A stretch of 64,000 bases of DNA from Idiomarina zobellii (GTDB taxonomy: Bacteria > Pseudomonadota > Gammaproteobacteria > Enterobacterales > Alteromonadaceae): contig NZ_FNCB01000011.1 in NCBI RefSeq assembly GCF_900100855.1, positions 1 to 64,000 of the forward strand, read 5' to 3'. The notes beneath the pieces were generated by a model, which had not been told where the DNA came from, did not search any database, and was given only the letters and a program-made list of their open reading frames with translations. Position 1 is the stretch's first letter; each line of letters opens with the position of its first letter. This document shows, piece after piece, positions 18,398-27,522 of the stretch. The translations under genes were made by a program, and so were the position numbers.

Positions 18398-20074
18398 ATG
18401 CAATACAAACTGCAAGATGACGGGCTCTATGCCTTATCAGGGGACCATTGGCAGCGTGTCGGCGGCTGGATTCAGGTAATGGCTCGCACCAGGTTAACCG
18501 ACAGGCGGCACGGACACGGAGCGTTGCTGGAATGGCAGAATTTCGATGGTGTGAAGCTACGCGAGGTCGTCTATGCCCGAGATCTCAACAGCGATAATGC
18601 CCGACAGGTGCGAGATATGCTGGTTGATACCGGTTATCCACTGACACCCGGGCAGGCAAGTTGGAGCCGGCTTCAGCACTATCTGTTGGAACAGATGGCT
18701 CTGGCCGAACCGGCGACGGTGGTTAATCGAACGGGTTGGCACGATGGAGTATTTGCCACCAGTAATTGGACTATCGGCTCCGCTGACGAGCCGCACCATT
18801 TCGTAGGCCAATTATCAGGCTCTGCGACGTTAGAGGAGTCTGGAAGTCTCAGCGACTGGCAGACTTATGTCGGTCAGCTATGCCGAGGCAACCCGTTAGC
18901 AATATTCAGTATTGGCACGGCGCTGGCTGCGCCATTGATTGCCTCTGCTGGGATGGAAAATGGCGCCATCCACTTGGTTGGAGCATCGTCGACCGGAAAG
19001 ACCACCTTGTTGCAGTTGGCGGCTAGCGTGTATGGGGGAAACCGCTATGTTCGCAGTTGGATCTCAACCAGTAACGGGTTAGCGGCAGTCTCATCAGAGC
19101 ACAACGACATGTTGTTGCCGTTAGATGAGATTGGCATGGCTCGCCCAGAAGACATCGATACGGCGATCTATCAGATCATGAACGGATCAGGAAAGTTACG
19201 GGCTAACGTCTCCGGCGAGCTGGCCGCGACCTCGCATTGGCGAACGCTGGTGTTGAGCAGCGGTGAAGTCTGGATTGCTGAGCTACTCCAGCAGATCGGT
19301 AAGCCGTTACGTGCAGGCCAGCAGATTCGACTGGTGGAGCTCCCAGTGTTTGGAACCTACGGCGCGTTCGATGAACTACACGGTCATAAGCACCCTCAGC
19401 AGTTTGTGGACGAGATGAAATCAGCTTGTCAGCGCTACCACGGCACCATAATTCGCGAGTGGATCTCTTTACTGACCGAGCGTCATGACGAGCTGAACAG
19501 CTACCTGAGTCACGAAATTGGTCGCCTAAGCGGTATTTGGACACGAGACCAGATGGCATCGCAGGTGCAACGGGTCATCAGGCGGTTTGCGCTCATAGGG
19601 GCGGCACTTTGTCTCGGTAGTAGGAATTTCATTCTCCCTTGGAGCGAGGAAGAGTCCTTGGCAGCCGTCCACCGAACCTTGAAGGCTTGGCTGAATAATA
19701 GAGGCCACTCCAGAAATTCGGAGGAATTCCGGCTTCTCAAAGCGCTGGAGCGGGCCATGAAAGTCTGGGAGCGCAGTCTCAGTGATATTGAACAAGCGAG
19801 TGGCCAGGGGGGAGCTGGTTTTCGACGCTCACACGAGGGACGCGAGTTGTGGTTGATCTATAAATCGCACTTCCTGAAGCGGCTCGGGCTGCCGACCCAT
19901 TACATGAGGGAAGTGGAGGTGCTGTTACAGCGTGACTGCCTGGTGAGTAATGAGCGCTCCCGTGGGACCTACAAAACCAGAGTCAATGGAGATTTGCAGC
20001 GATTTTTCGCGCTCAGGCCTGACCAAGTTAGACGGCAACTTGAAGAACTGGAGAGGATTGAGCATGAGGACTGA
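18398..20074 (+). CDS. DUF927-family ATPase of mobile elements
   Basis: A 558-residue protein with the DUF927 region in the first half and a P-loop HLVGASSTGKTTLLQLAASVYG at about residues 188-209. Downstream, the acidic LLPLDEIGMARPEDID (about 234-249) looks like Walker B. DUF927 proteins resemble the helicase parts of primase-helicases and are carried by integrative elements. A role in replication of the excised form is inferred. The Shine-Dalgarno GAGGAG precedes the ATG. With the AlpA-like and HTH genes and the integrase it forms the mobility module of the island. Confidence 0.85.
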   Translation: MQYKLQDDGLYALSGDHWQRVGGWIQVMARTRLTDRRHGHGALLEWQNFDGVKLREVVYARDLNSDNARQVRDMLVDTGYPLTPGQASWSRLQHYLLEQMALAEPATVVNRTGWHDGVFATSNWTIGSADEPHHFVGQLSGSATLEESGSLSDWQTYVGQLCRGNPLAIFSIGTALAAPLIASAGMENGAIHLVGASSTGKTTLLQLAASVYGGNRYVRSWISTSNGLAAVSSEHNDMLLPLDEIGMARPEDIDTAIYQIMNGSGKLRANVSGELAATSHWRTLVLSSGEVWIAELLQQIGKPLRAGQQIRLVELPVFGTYGAFDELHGHKHPQQFVDEMKSACQRYHGTIIREWISLLTERHDELNSYLSHEIGRLSGIWTRDQMASQVQRVIRRFALIGAALCLGSRNFILPWSEEESLAAVHRTLKAWLNNRGHSRNSEEFRLLKALERAMKVWERSLSDIEQASGQGGAGFRRSHEGRELWLIYKSHFLKRLGLPTHYMREVEVLLQRDCLVSNERSRGTYKTRVNGDLQRFFALRPDQVRRQLEELERIEHED

Positions 20075-20134
20075 CACGGTGTTCCCAATTTCCCAGTTTT
20101 CCCACTTTGGTTATGGCGGTGTAGAGGTATAGCG

Positions 20135-20479
20135 ATGACAGAAAAAGAAATGTTACAGCGAGTATTGCAGGACATGATGGTCCTCAAAAAAATCATTTTG
20201 GACCATATTAATGGTAGCAAGGCCCCGGAGGCCGACAAGGAGATCATGAGCCTTGAGGAGTGTGCGGAATACACTGGGCTGAAGAAAAGCACCCTGTACC
20301 AGTTAACCTCCCAAAAGAAGATCCCTCATTTCAAGCCAAATGGTCACCGGATTTTCTTTCGCCGCGCAGACACCTTGAAGTGGCTCCAGTCCAACCGGAT
20401 CGCGACGGCGGACGAGATCGAGCAGTCGGCTGCTCAGCACCTGGTGAGCCACCGAAGACCAGGACGGCGGAGTGTTTGA
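20135..20479 (+). CDS. Helix-turn-helix excisionase-like protein
   Basis: A 114-residue protein with a helical N-terminus (1-35, possible coiled coil) and a HTH_17 domain at about 43-92: MSLEECAEYTGLKKSTLYQLTSQKKIPHFKPNG is followed by FFRRADTLKWLQ. GAGG lies 9 bases upstream of the start. It is convergent with the integrase gene. The domain is that of excisionases (Xis), so it is a candidate recombination directionality factor for the integrase opposite. Confidence 0.85.
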   Translation: MTEKEMLQRVLQDMMVLKKIILDHINGSKAPEADKEIMSLEECAEYTGLKKSTLYQLTSQKKIPHFKPNGHRIFFRRADTLKWLQSNRIATADEIEQSAAQHLVSHRRPGRRSV

Positions 20480-20495
20480 TGTGGGGCAGGAGGAA

Positions 20496-20518
20496 AGAGG
20501 GGCTGTGAAAGCCCCTCT
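20496..20518. terminator. Hairpin between convergent HTH and integrase genes
   Basis: AGAGGGGCT (20496-20504) and AGCCCCTCT (20510-20518) form a 9-base G/C-rich stem with a 5-base loop, placed between two convergent stops. T-runs are absent on both sides, so the termination role is inferred from position and stem strength. Confidence 0.5.
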
Positions 20519-20520
20519 CG

Positions 20521-21702
20521 TCACTTAGGCTCTCCGTCCAGTGTCTCCTCAAATATGTCAGGAAAACTCCTCATGGCCTCTGTACGGCGAGTTTCGAGTA
20601 TGTCCGCGTAGATCTCCGTGGTTCTGAGCTCGCTGTGGCCCAGAAGCCGGGACAACGAGTAGATACCCACACCCCTGGCCAGTTGATTGACCGCAAAGGT
20701 GTGCCGTCCGGCATGGAAAGTCACACTCTTGGTGATACCCGCGCGCATGACCCATTGTGCCAACGCAACGTTGGTATAGGAGTCATACTTCAGACCCTTG
20801 AATACGCGATCACCTGGCTTTCCGCGATTCTCCAGATTCAACAATCTCACCGCTGAGTCTGGAAGATCCAGGTATTGCAGCGAGTTCCCGGCGTTCACCA
20901 GCTTCTTCTGCCGAAAAATGATGCGGTAGTGGCCATCGGCGAATTCCTCTATCTCACCCCAGACCAGCTTGTGGATATCTGACCAGCGAAGGCCTGTAGT
21001 GCAGGAGAACAGGAAAGCCCGCCTCAGCACGTCATACCGGCATTCGGCTTTGGTCAGAGCCCGGACCTCTTCCAGGGTCAGGTAAGTCCGTTTCGTGTTT
21101 TCCGGCTTGATGGACTTAACCTGTTGAACCGGGTTGTCGCGGACAATGCCGTCCCGATAGGCCTGGTTGAGCGCTGCCCGAACCTTGTTGAAGTAACTGC
21201 TGGTCGTGTTCTTGGCCAGTTTGGTACCGGATTTGGTGGTGGCTTCATGCTGAAGGTAGTGCCGAAACCCCTCCAGGAATCGCTTATCGACTTGTTCAAA
21301 GGTCAGTTCAGACAAGCCATGGTAGCGGTGCAGGTGATGACGGGTGGAGATCCAGATCGAATGGTTGGATTTGCTTCCGGAAGCTTTCTCGTCGGTCAGC
21401 TGGTCGAAGTAATCGAAGAAGCTGGCAGAAAGCTTGGTCCGATCATCCAATCCATGTCGTGACGACTCGCTTTCCAACAGCCGCTTTGCCCTGATGGCCT
21501 CAGCCTTCTGATTAACCGTCTTGTTGTGCTCACGCTCCGCCGGAAGGCGGGGTTTGTCGTAGAGGAACAGGTTCAGGGGCTCATACGAGCGCTTCTGCGC
21601 CCGAGAACCGTTCTGGCCTGTCTTGGAACCGTGGTAGTAGACCAGTCGCAAGGCACGGTGGCCGTTCTTGTCTGGTTCGCGTTTCTGGATAGTGATTTTC
21701 AT
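20521..21702 (-). CDS. int: Tyrosine recombinase (integrase) of the island
   Basis: A 393-residue integrase. I place the start at 21702 because GGAG lies just upstream of MKITIQKREP; a longer frame to 21783 would run through a set of inverted repeats. An arm-binding N-terminus (about 1-90) contains NLFLYDKPRLPAEREHNK, then comes a SAM-like core-binding domain. The catalytic domain has TTGLRWSDI (first Arg), HAGRH (His-x-x-Arg-His), LLGHSE (His) and TEIYADI (Tyr nucleophile), all intact. The arm and core domains are of the style common in Bacteroidetes integrases. It lies next to the mnmE 3' end, its probable attachment site. Confidence 0.93.
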   Translation of the reverse strand: MKITIQKREPDKNGHRALRLVYYHGSKTGQNGSRAQKRSYEPLNLFLYDKPRLPAEREHNKTVNQKAEAIRAKRLLESESSRHGLDDRTKLSASFFDYFDQLTDEKASGSKSNHSIWISTRHHLHRYHGLSELTFEQVDKRFLEGFRHYLQHEATTKSGTKLAKNTTSSYFNKVRAALNQAYRDGIVRDNPVQQVKSIKPENTKRTYLTLEEVRALTKAECRYDVLRRAFLFSCTTGLRWSDIHKLVWGEIEEFADGHYRIIFRQKKLVNAGNSLQYLDLPDSAVRLLNLENRGKPGDRVFKGLKYDSYTNVALAQWVMRAGITKSVTFHAGRHTFAVNQLARGVGIYSLSRLLGHSELRTTEIYADILETRRTEAMRSFPDIFEETLDGEPK

Positions 21703-21714
21703 GTTTGCTCCTTT

Positions 21715-21761
21715 TGTGCTCCGAGTGCTCCGAAAACTTATACTCGGAGCACACACGGAGC
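21715..21761. repeat. Nested GCTCCG inverted repeats in front of the integrase
   Basis: TGTGCTCCGAG (21715-21725) and CTCGGAGCACA (21743-21753) form a perfect 11-base inverted repeat. Two further half-sites, GCTCCG at 21727-21732 and CGGAGC at 21756-21761, make four copies in 47 bases. The position, between the integrase start and the island end, suits operator sites or arm-type integrase/excisionase sites. Confidence 0.6.
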
Positions 21762-21871
21762 AAGAGGGGGCAAAACGGATCAAATTGCCTGCAAAGAAAT
21801 AGAATAATTTTATTTATAAAACAAAGGCTTATTTGTATTTGATTGGATGCTTTTCGATCTTTTTGGCCGTT

Positions 21872-21889
21872 TCACTTCCCGATGCAGAA
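21872..21889 (-). other. Candidate attachment site at the 3' end of mnmE
   Basis: Read on the minus strand, the last 18 bases of mnmE are TTCTGCATCGGGAAGTGA, including the stop codon. The SGI1 attachment site at the same place in thdF/trmE is TTCTGTATTGGGAAGTAA as I recall it, a 15 of 18 match. The integrase lies 169 bases away. The second copy expected at the far end of the island is not in the window. Confidence 0.6.
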
Positions 21890-23260
21890 CGACCCAAAAA
21901 TTTGGCCCAATAGGTCATCAGAAGTGAATTCACCGGTTATTTCGTTCAGGTGTTGCTGCGTTAAACGTAGCTCTTCTGCGAGTATTTCACCGGCCATATT
22001 GGCTTCTAACTGTTCCTGACCTTGCAGCAAATGTGTTTTTGCCTTGGCAAGTGCGTCTAAATGACGGCGGCGTGCCATGAAGCTGCCTTCCGAAGTTGCA
22101 TTATAACCGACGCAATGTTTCAGGTGTTCGCGTAACAGCTCTATGCCGTGACCTGTTTTTGCTGACAAATGAACAACCGGAATACCGTTATGTTCATCAA
22201 TACCCGTGGGCTCTTCGGACAAGTCGACTTTGTTACGAATAACGGTGTAAGGCATGTCGTCGGGCAGTTGGGCGAAAAACTCCGGCCAAATATCGTCAGG
22301 GTGTATTGCCGAGGTTTCCTGACTATCGACCATGAACAGTACACGATCGGCTTGGCGAATTTCGTCCCAGGCACGTTCAATGCCTATTTGCTCTACCTGA
22401 TCCGGGCTTTCGCGTAAACCGGCCGTATCAATAATGTGTAACGGCATGCCGTCTATTTGAATGTGCTCACGCAATACGTCGCGAGTGGTGCCTGCAATTT
22501 CAGTGACTATGGCCGACTCACGTCCGGCGAGCGCATTCAACAAGCTCGATTTACCGGCATTGGGGCGACCAGCAATAACAATACGCATGCCTTCGCGCAT
22601 GAGTGTGCCTTGCTTGGCTTCTTGTTCTATATGGAACAGCTGGTCGATAATGTCAGCTAAATCGTTGGCGACTTTGCCGTCACTTAAAAAGTCGATTTCT
22701 TCATCGGGAAAATCGATAGCGGCTTCAACATACATACGAAGATGAATAACCGCATCAACGAGCTGATCGACCCGGTGAGAAAATTCGCCTTTTAAGCTTT
22801 GTAATGCGGCTTTTGCGGCTTGTTCAGAGTTGGTGTCGATAAGGTCGGCAATGGCCTCTGCCTGAGTTAAGTCGAGCTTGTCATTCATAAAAGCTCGTTC
22901 GCTGAACTCACCGGGGCGAGCAGGGCGAATACCAGGCATTTCCAGTATCGCTTTTATGATCATGTCGATTAATACCGGTCCGCCGTGCCCCTGAAGCTCT
23001 AAAACGTCTTCACCGGTAAAGGAATTAGGACCTTTGAAAAACAGCGCTATACCCTCGTCCAGTAACTCATTGTTACTGTCATAAAAGGGAAGGTATTCGG
23101 CTTTACGAGGTTTTGGGCAGTGGCCTAATAGCTGTTCGGCGACCTGGGTGGCAGCCGAACCACTAACACGGACAATACCAACACCACCGCGACCGGGTGG
23201 TGTCGCTTGAGCGACTATGGTGTCATCGCTAAAGGTATCGTCCATGTTGCTGTCTATCAT
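21872..23260 (-). CDS. mnmE: tRNA uridine-5-carboxymethylaminomethyl modification GTPase MnmE
   Basis: A 462-residue GTPase that, with MnmG, adds the carboxymethylaminomethyl group to U34 of certain tRNAs. The N-terminal formyl-THF-binding domain begins [23 protein letters not shown]. The inserted G domain has GRPNAGKSS (G1), DTAGLRES (G3) and NKVD (G4). The C-terminus ends FCIGK with the essential cysteine. The start lies 2 bases after the yidC stop. The reading frame is complete although the island joins right after the stop. Some attachment-site bases may derive from the element. Confidence 0.97.
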   Translation of the reverse strand: MIDSNMDDTFSDDTIVAQATPPGRGGVGIVRVSGSAATQVAEQLLGHCPKPRKAEYLPFYDSNNELLDEGIALFFKGPNSFTGEDVLELQGHGGPVLIDMIIKAILEMPGIRPARPGEFSERAFMNDKLDLTQAEAIADLIDTNSEQAAKAALQSLKGEFSHRVDQLVDAVIHLRMYVEAAIDFPDEEIDFLSDGKVANDLADIIDQLFHIEQEAKQGTLMREGMRIVIAGRPNAGKSSLLNALAGRESAIVTEIAGTTRDVLREHIQIDGMPLHIIDTAGLRESPDQVEQIGIERAWDEIRQADRVLFMVDSQETSAIHPDDIWPEFFAQLPDDMPYTVIRNKVDLSEEPTGIDEHNGIPVVHLSAKTGHGIELLREHLKHCVGYNATSEGSFMARRRHLDALAKAKTHLLQGQEQLEANMAGEILAEELRLTQQHLNEITGEFTSDDLLGQIFGSFCIGK

Positions 23261-23262
23261 GC

Positions 23263-24933
23263 TTATTTCTTCTTATTACCTCTTACCATCATGCCTTTCT
23301 TCTCTAGCCCACGGTAGATAATCAGCATTTGTGCAATGGTAATTAAGTTACTGACTAACCAGTACAGTACCAGACCTGATGGGAACCACAGGAAGAATAC
23401 GGTAAAGACAACAGGCATATACTGGAACAGTTTCTGTTGCATCGGGTCTGTTGCCGGCGTTGGCTGCAGACGTTGCATCAGGAACATACTAGCACCCATT
23501 AGTATAGGCAGTATGTAGTAAGGGTCTTTTGTCGATAAGTCCTGAATCCAGAAAATGAATTCTGAGTGGCGCAATTCGACGCTTTCCAGAAGTACCCAGT
23601 AAAGTGCCAGGAAGATAGGTAACTGCAACAGCATTGGCAAACAACCACCAAGAGGGTTCACTTTTTCTGTTTTGTACAGTTTCATCATTTCCTGAGACAG
23701 TTTCTGGCGGTCACTGTTGTAACGTTCACGAAGCTCAGTCATTTTCGGCTGCAGCATACGCATTTTCGCCATAGACACGTACTGTGCTTTGGTCAGCGGG
23801 AATAGCAGCGCTTTTACAATAACCGTGGTTAAGATAATAGCCAGACCCCAGTTAATAACGATACTTTGTAAGAACTGAAGTAATTTGAAAATAGGTTGCG
23901 CTAACCACCAAAGGAAACCGTAGTCGACGGTTAAATCCAAGTGCTCGACTAACTGCGCCATTGAGTCCTGGTCTTTCGGACCCAAATACAGTTTAGATTC
24001 AATAGTTTCAGTGCTGTTTGGATTTACCTGAGTAGCAGGGTAAACCACACCGATAATAGCTTGCGAGCCATTGGCAACACGCGAGAATAAACGATTGGTT
24101 TGTTGCTGTGTTGGAATCCATGCAGAAACAAAGTAGTGCTCCAGCATACTCACCCAACCGGTTTGAGAGGTGACATCAAGACGACTATCGAGCATGTCAT
24201 CAAAGTCGTACTTCTCAAACTTGTCGTCGTCGTGAGAATATGCCGCACCGAAATAAGTTGGCATTATCATGCTGCCACTTTCGCCAGTGCCCATTGAACG
24301 TTTTAACTGACCGTAGAACTGAGTACTTAAGGTGTCAGCAGAGTTGTTTTCAATTTCGAAACGAACATCAACGTCGTATTGACCCGGCGTAAAGGTGAAT
24401 ATCTTACGATAGACCACACCGCTTTCAGTGGTGTAAGTCAAAGGCACTTCGACTTTTTCAGACGTCGATGAATAATCCGTCTTTTCGTAACTGTATACGG
24501 CACGACCGTTTTTATTGTCGATACCATCTGCGCCGATTAGTCCCGACTGAGCGACGTAAACAGCGTTTGATTCGTTTTGCAGTAGCTGAAAACGTTTATC
24601 AGAATTGAGCTCTTTTGCGAACTGCAACAATTTTGCCGAAACAATATCACCACCACGGGTATCTATTTGTACGTCGAGTACATCGGTTTCAACATGAATA
24701 GTCGTTGCGCTCGAGGTTTTTGAGGCGCCTTCGGCTTCAGGCACATCGCTGGATGCAGCGACTGAACCACTTGGAACATCATTTGAGCCTGCGCTGTCAG
24801 CAGCTTGCTGCTGCGTAGACTCAGAATTTGTTGGAGCCGTTGTACCTGGTGCCGATTCCACAACCCAATTTTGGTAAAGGAAAAATGACACCACTAAAAA
24901 GGCAATAAATAATATTGAACGTGGCGAATTCAT
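23263..24933 (-). CDS. yidC: Membrane protein insertase YidC
   Basis: A 556-residue inner-membrane insertase that places proteins in the membrane with or without SecYEG. The N-terminal anchor (about 5-22) is followed by a large periplasmic beta domain. The conserved five-helix core begins near residue 345 ([29 protein letters not shown]), and a basic tail ends the protein. Length matches the proteobacterial type. Its start overlaps the yidD stop by 4 bases, within the rpmH-rnpA-yidD-yidC-mnmE cluster found in most bacteria. Confidence 0.97.
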   Translation of the reverse strand: MNSPRSILFIAFLVVSFFLYQNWVVESAPGTTAPTNSESTQQQAADSAGSNDVPSGSVAASSDVPEAEGASKTSSATTIHVETDVLDVQIDTRGGDIVSAKLLQFAKELNSDKRFQLLQNESNAVYVAQSGLIGADGIDNKNGRAVYSYEKTDYSSTSEKVEVPLTYTTESGVVYRKIFTFTPGQYDVDVRFEIENNSADTLSTQFYGQLKRSMGTGESGSMIMPTYFGAAYSHDDDKFEKYDFDDMLDSRLDVTSQTGWVSMLEHYFVSAWIPTQQQTNRLFSRVANGSQAIIGVVYPATQVNPNSTETIESKLYLGPKDQDSMAQLVEHLDLTVDYGFLWWLAQPIFKLLQFLQSIVINWGLAIILTTVIVKALLFPLTKAQYVSMAKMRMLQPKMTELRERYNSDRQKLSQEMMKLYKTEKVNPLGGCLPMLLQLPIFLALYWVLLESVELRHSEFIFWIQDLSTKDPYYILPILMGASMFLMQRLQPTPATDPMQQKLFQYMPVVFTVFFLWFPSGLVLYWLVSNLITIAQMLIIYRGLEKKGMMVRGNKKK

Positions 24934-25241
24934 AGTGATTTCGTCTCTGTTGGCTGTTTCGTTAATGATTGACTGTTATTTTCTGTTTTAGCTTTTTGTT
25001 CTTGCTCGCAAGGAGGGACGGGGTCGTAACCGCCCGGGTGACCGGGATGGCATTTACCGATTCGCTTGGTGGCAAGAAAAACTCCACGGATTGTACCGTG
25101 TTTTTCAATAGCCTCACAGGCGTAATGTGAACATGACGGATAAAATCGACAACGCGGTCCAAGTAACGGACTTATGACCCATTGGTAGATTTTAATTAGC
25201 GCGATTGGTACTGCACGCAGCGCTTTGCTAATTTTCGCCAT
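24930..25241 (-). CDS. yidD: Membrane protein insertion efficiency factor YidD
   Basis: A 103-residue protein associated with membrane insertion. It has an N-terminal amphipathic helix ([22 protein letters not shown]) and the conserved cysteine motif [15 protein letters not shown]. The family's [15 protein letters not shown] follows near residues 64-78. The C-terminal 25 residues are a low-complexity extension. It overlaps rnpA by 46 bases and yidC by 4, so expression is tightly coupled. Confidence 0.95.
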   Translation of the reverse strand: MAKISKALRAVPIALIKIYQWVISPLLGPRCRFYPSCSHYACEAIEKHGTIRGVFLATKRIGKCHPGHPGGYDPVPPCEQEQKAKTENNSQSLTKQPTETKSL

Positions 25242-25570
25242 AAATAATTCAACGTATCCCGTAAAGCGGCGTTATCTTGCTCAACGATACCTGGCTTGGC
25301 AATAATAACAATGTCAAAAGCCGGTAGTTTATGTTGGCTTAAGCGAAAAGTCTCGCGCATTTGGCGTTTTATACGATTGCGATCAACAGCGCGTTTGGCT
25401 CGTTTCTTACTAATAGTAACGCCGATGCGAGGATGGCCTTTCGTGTTGGGCGTTGCCAACATAGTAATGTGAGAAGTGACAGCTTTTACAGGAGGGTTTG
25501 AGAATACAGTCTGAAAGTCAGAGGGAGTTAGCAGACGTAACTCCCGTCCGTATGAGATACTCTTAAGCAC
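25196..25570 (-). CDS. rnpA: Ribonuclease P protein component
   Basis: A 124-residue basic protein that binds the RNase P RNA and helps tRNA 5' processing. It contains the RNR motif region [22 protein letters not shown] at about residues 54-75, plus the preceding GVTISKK. It overlaps rpmH by 8 bases at its start and yidD at its end, as is common in this operon. Confidence 0.96.
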   Translation of the reverse strand: MLKSISYGRELRLLTPSDFQTVFSNPPVKAVTSHITMLATPNTKGHPRIGVTISKKRAKRAVDRNRIKRQMRETFRLSQHKLPAFDIVIIAKPGIVEQDNAALRDTLNYLWRKLAKRCVQYQSR

Positions 25571-25697
25571 TCAATACTTTACGACCACGAGCACGGCGGC
25601 GAGCCAATACTTTACGGCCGTTTTTAGTTGCCATGCGAGCACGGAAACCGTGAGAGCGCTTGCGCTTTAATACGCTTGGTTGAAATGTTCTTTTCAT
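25563..25697 (-). CDS. rpmH: 50S ribosomal protein L34
   Basis: A 44-residue, highly basic ribosomal protein, [20 protein letters not shown] and onward, full length for the family. A longer frame reading from 25757 is rejected because all L34 proteins start at MKRTFQPS. It is the first gene of the leftward rnpA-yidD-yidC-mnmE cluster and shares a 423-base upstream region with dnaA. Confidence 0.97.
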   Translation of the reverse strand: MKRTFQPSVLKRKRSHGFRARMATKNGRKVLARRRARGRKVLSA

Positions 25698-25875
25698 AAC
25701 TAATCTTCCATCGGTCAGTTTGCTAGTTCCCACGCTGGCCGAAAAAGTTGAAACCAAACGTGACGGGAATTTTTTAGAGCGCGGATCTTACCGATCTTTT
25801 ACCCGCTAGTCAACGACTACGCGTGCATTTATTAGCCTTTTTCGCTGACTTTTTGACGATTTTCGCAAATTGACG

Positions 25876-25935
25876 TCATCCACAATTATATCGGTTAAGT
25901 TTTCTTTAATGTGGATAAATTTTGAGTTATGCACT
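25876..25935. promoter_or_regulatory. DnaA-box cluster between rpmH and dnaA
   Basis: A perfect box lies at 25910-25918 (TGTGGATAA, the complement of TTATCCACA). Near-boxes lie at 25876-25884 (TCATCCACA) and 25927-25935 (TTATGCACT), each one base off. They sit in an AT-rich 423-base gap (25698-26120) with three GATC sites. This suits dnaA autoregulation. Three boxes are few for an origin, and relatives often keep oriC near mnmG, so I do not call oriC here. Confidence 0.6.
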
Positions 25936-26090
25936 TTTTCTAATTTTTGTTTATTTTGTAATAGCGCTTTTAAAGCAAAATATGAGCCAGAGTTATAGCT
26001 CTTTATAAAATAAAAAATCCTTTATTTATGCCGTTTTCAACGCATTTTGACTAGCGGAAAGCGAATGACTGAAGTACAATCGATGAATAC

Positions 26091-26120
26091 TATAATAAAT
26101 AAACGATCCAGGAGAAGAGT
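26091..26120 (+). promoter_or_regulatory. dnaA -10 element and ribosome site
   Basis: TATAAT at 26091-26096 is a perfect -10. No good -35 is seen 17 bases upstream. AGGAG at 26110-26114 is six bases before the GTG at 26121, which decides the dnaA start. Confidence 0.5.
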
Positions 26121-27494
26121 GTGAATAATTCGCTTTGGCAACAATGTGCAGAGCGACTGCAATCGGAGCTTCCGTTACAGCAGTTCAACACGTGGATCAG
26201 ACCACTTCAAGCCGAACAAAACGGTGACACGCTTACCTTATTTGCGCCGAACATCTATTCGGTTGACTGGGTGCGCGACAAATACTTAAAAACCATTAAC
26301 GACTACCTTTCAAACCTTTGTAATGGTGAAACCGCCCCGAATGTGGTTTTGAAAGTCGGTGAAGTCTCTAACGGCCGCTCTTCTTCAGTGGCATCGGTGC
26401 AAAAACGAGCAGCAGCTGTTCGTAAAAAAGCGACCGGTTTTTCGGGAAGTAGTAACGAGTCCGCGGAAGAATTTGAAAGCAATATCCACCCAGAGTACAC
26501 CTTCGATAATTTCGTTGAAGGTAAATCGAATCAGTTAGCGCGCGCGGCAGCTATTCAGGTTGCTGAGAACCCTGGTGGTGTCTATAACCCGTTATTTGTC
26601 TACGGTGGTACGGGTCTCGGTAAGACGCACTTATTACACGCTGTCGGTAATGGCATTATGGCGCATAAAAAAGGTGCCAAAGTGTTCTATATTAGAGCAG
26701 AGCGTTTTGTTCAGGACATGGTTAACTCCATCAGAAACAGTTCAACGAACGAGTTTAAGCGTTATTATCGGTCGGTCGATGCTTTGCTAATTGATGACAT
26801 TCAGTTTTTTGCGAATAAAAAAGGGTCTCAGGAAGAGTTTTTCCATACCTTTAACGCCTTGCTCGAGGGGAATCAGCAAATAATCATGACCAGCGACCAT
26901 TACCCGAAAGAAATAGAAGGGGTGGAGGACCGCTTAAAGTCACGTTTTGGTTGGGGACTGACCATTGCCATAGAGCCACCCGAGCTGGAAACACGGGTGG
27001 CTATTTTAATGCGCAAGGCGGAAGAACGTGGTTTAAATATGCCGCATGAAGTAGCGTTTTTTATCGCAAAGCGACTACGCTCCAATGTTCGTGAATTAGA
27101 AGGTGCTTTGAATCGAGTTGTTGCAAATGTCCAACTGACCGGTCGTCCAATAACCATCGATTTTGTGAGAGAAGCATTACGAGACCTTATCGCAGCGCAG
27201 GAAAAACTGGTTACTATTGATAATATTCAAAAGACGGTGGCTGAGTACTACAACATTAAGTTGGCTGATATCCTGTCAAAACGTCGTAGCCGATCGGTGG
27301 CAAGGCCAAGACAATTAGCAATGGCGTTAGCTAAAGAGTTGACCAACCACAGCTTGCCGGAAATAGGGGACGCGTTCGGTGGTCGGGATCACACAACTGT
27401 GCTCCATGCGTGTCGAAAAATACAAGAATTAAAAGATGCTCAGAACGACATAAAAGAAGATTATCGTAATTTAATACGGACGTTGTCGTCTTAA
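26121..27494 (+). CDS. dnaA: Chromosomal replication initiator DnaA
   Basis: A 457-residue initiator ATPase that binds DnaA boxes and melts oriC. Domain I is at the N-terminus ([26 protein letters not shown]), followed by a flexible linker (about 90-120). The AAA+ core has Walker [11 protein letters not shown] and Walker [10 protein letters not shown]. Domain IV carries the box-binding motif [15 protein letters not shown]. Translation starts at GTG. It heads the dnaA-dnaN-recF-gyrB cluster with dnaN 28 bases downstream. Confidence 0.98.
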   Translation: MNNSLWQQCAERLQSELPLQQFNTWIRPLQAEQNGDTLTLFAPNIYSVDWVRDKYLKTINDYLSNLCNGETAPNVVLKVGEVSNGRSSSVASVQKRAAAVRKKATGFSGSSNESAEEFESNIHPEYTFDNFVEGKSNQLARAAAIQVAENPGGVYNPLFVYGGTGLGKTHLLHAVGNGIMAHKKGAKVFYIRAERFVQDMVNSIRNSSTNEFKRYYRSVDALLIDDIQFFANKKGSQEEFFHTFNALLEGNQQIIMTSDHYPKEIEGVEDRLKSRFGWGLTIAIEPPELETRVAILMRKAEERGLNMPHEVAFFIAKRLRSNVRELEGALNRVVANVQLTGRPITIDFVREALRDLIAAQEKLVTIDNIQKTVAEYYNIKLADILSKRRSRSVARPRQLAMALAKELTNHSLPEIGDAFGGRDHTTVLHACRKIQELKDAQNDIKEDYRNLIRTLSS

Positions 27495-27522
27495 GCATGT
27501 CGTCATTACAGGGGAATGAGTC

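Noticed and set aside
25698-26120. Calling this gap oriC
   Set aside because: Only one perfect DnaA box and two near ones, and no clear repeated AT-rich melting repeats; relatives often have the origin near mnmG.
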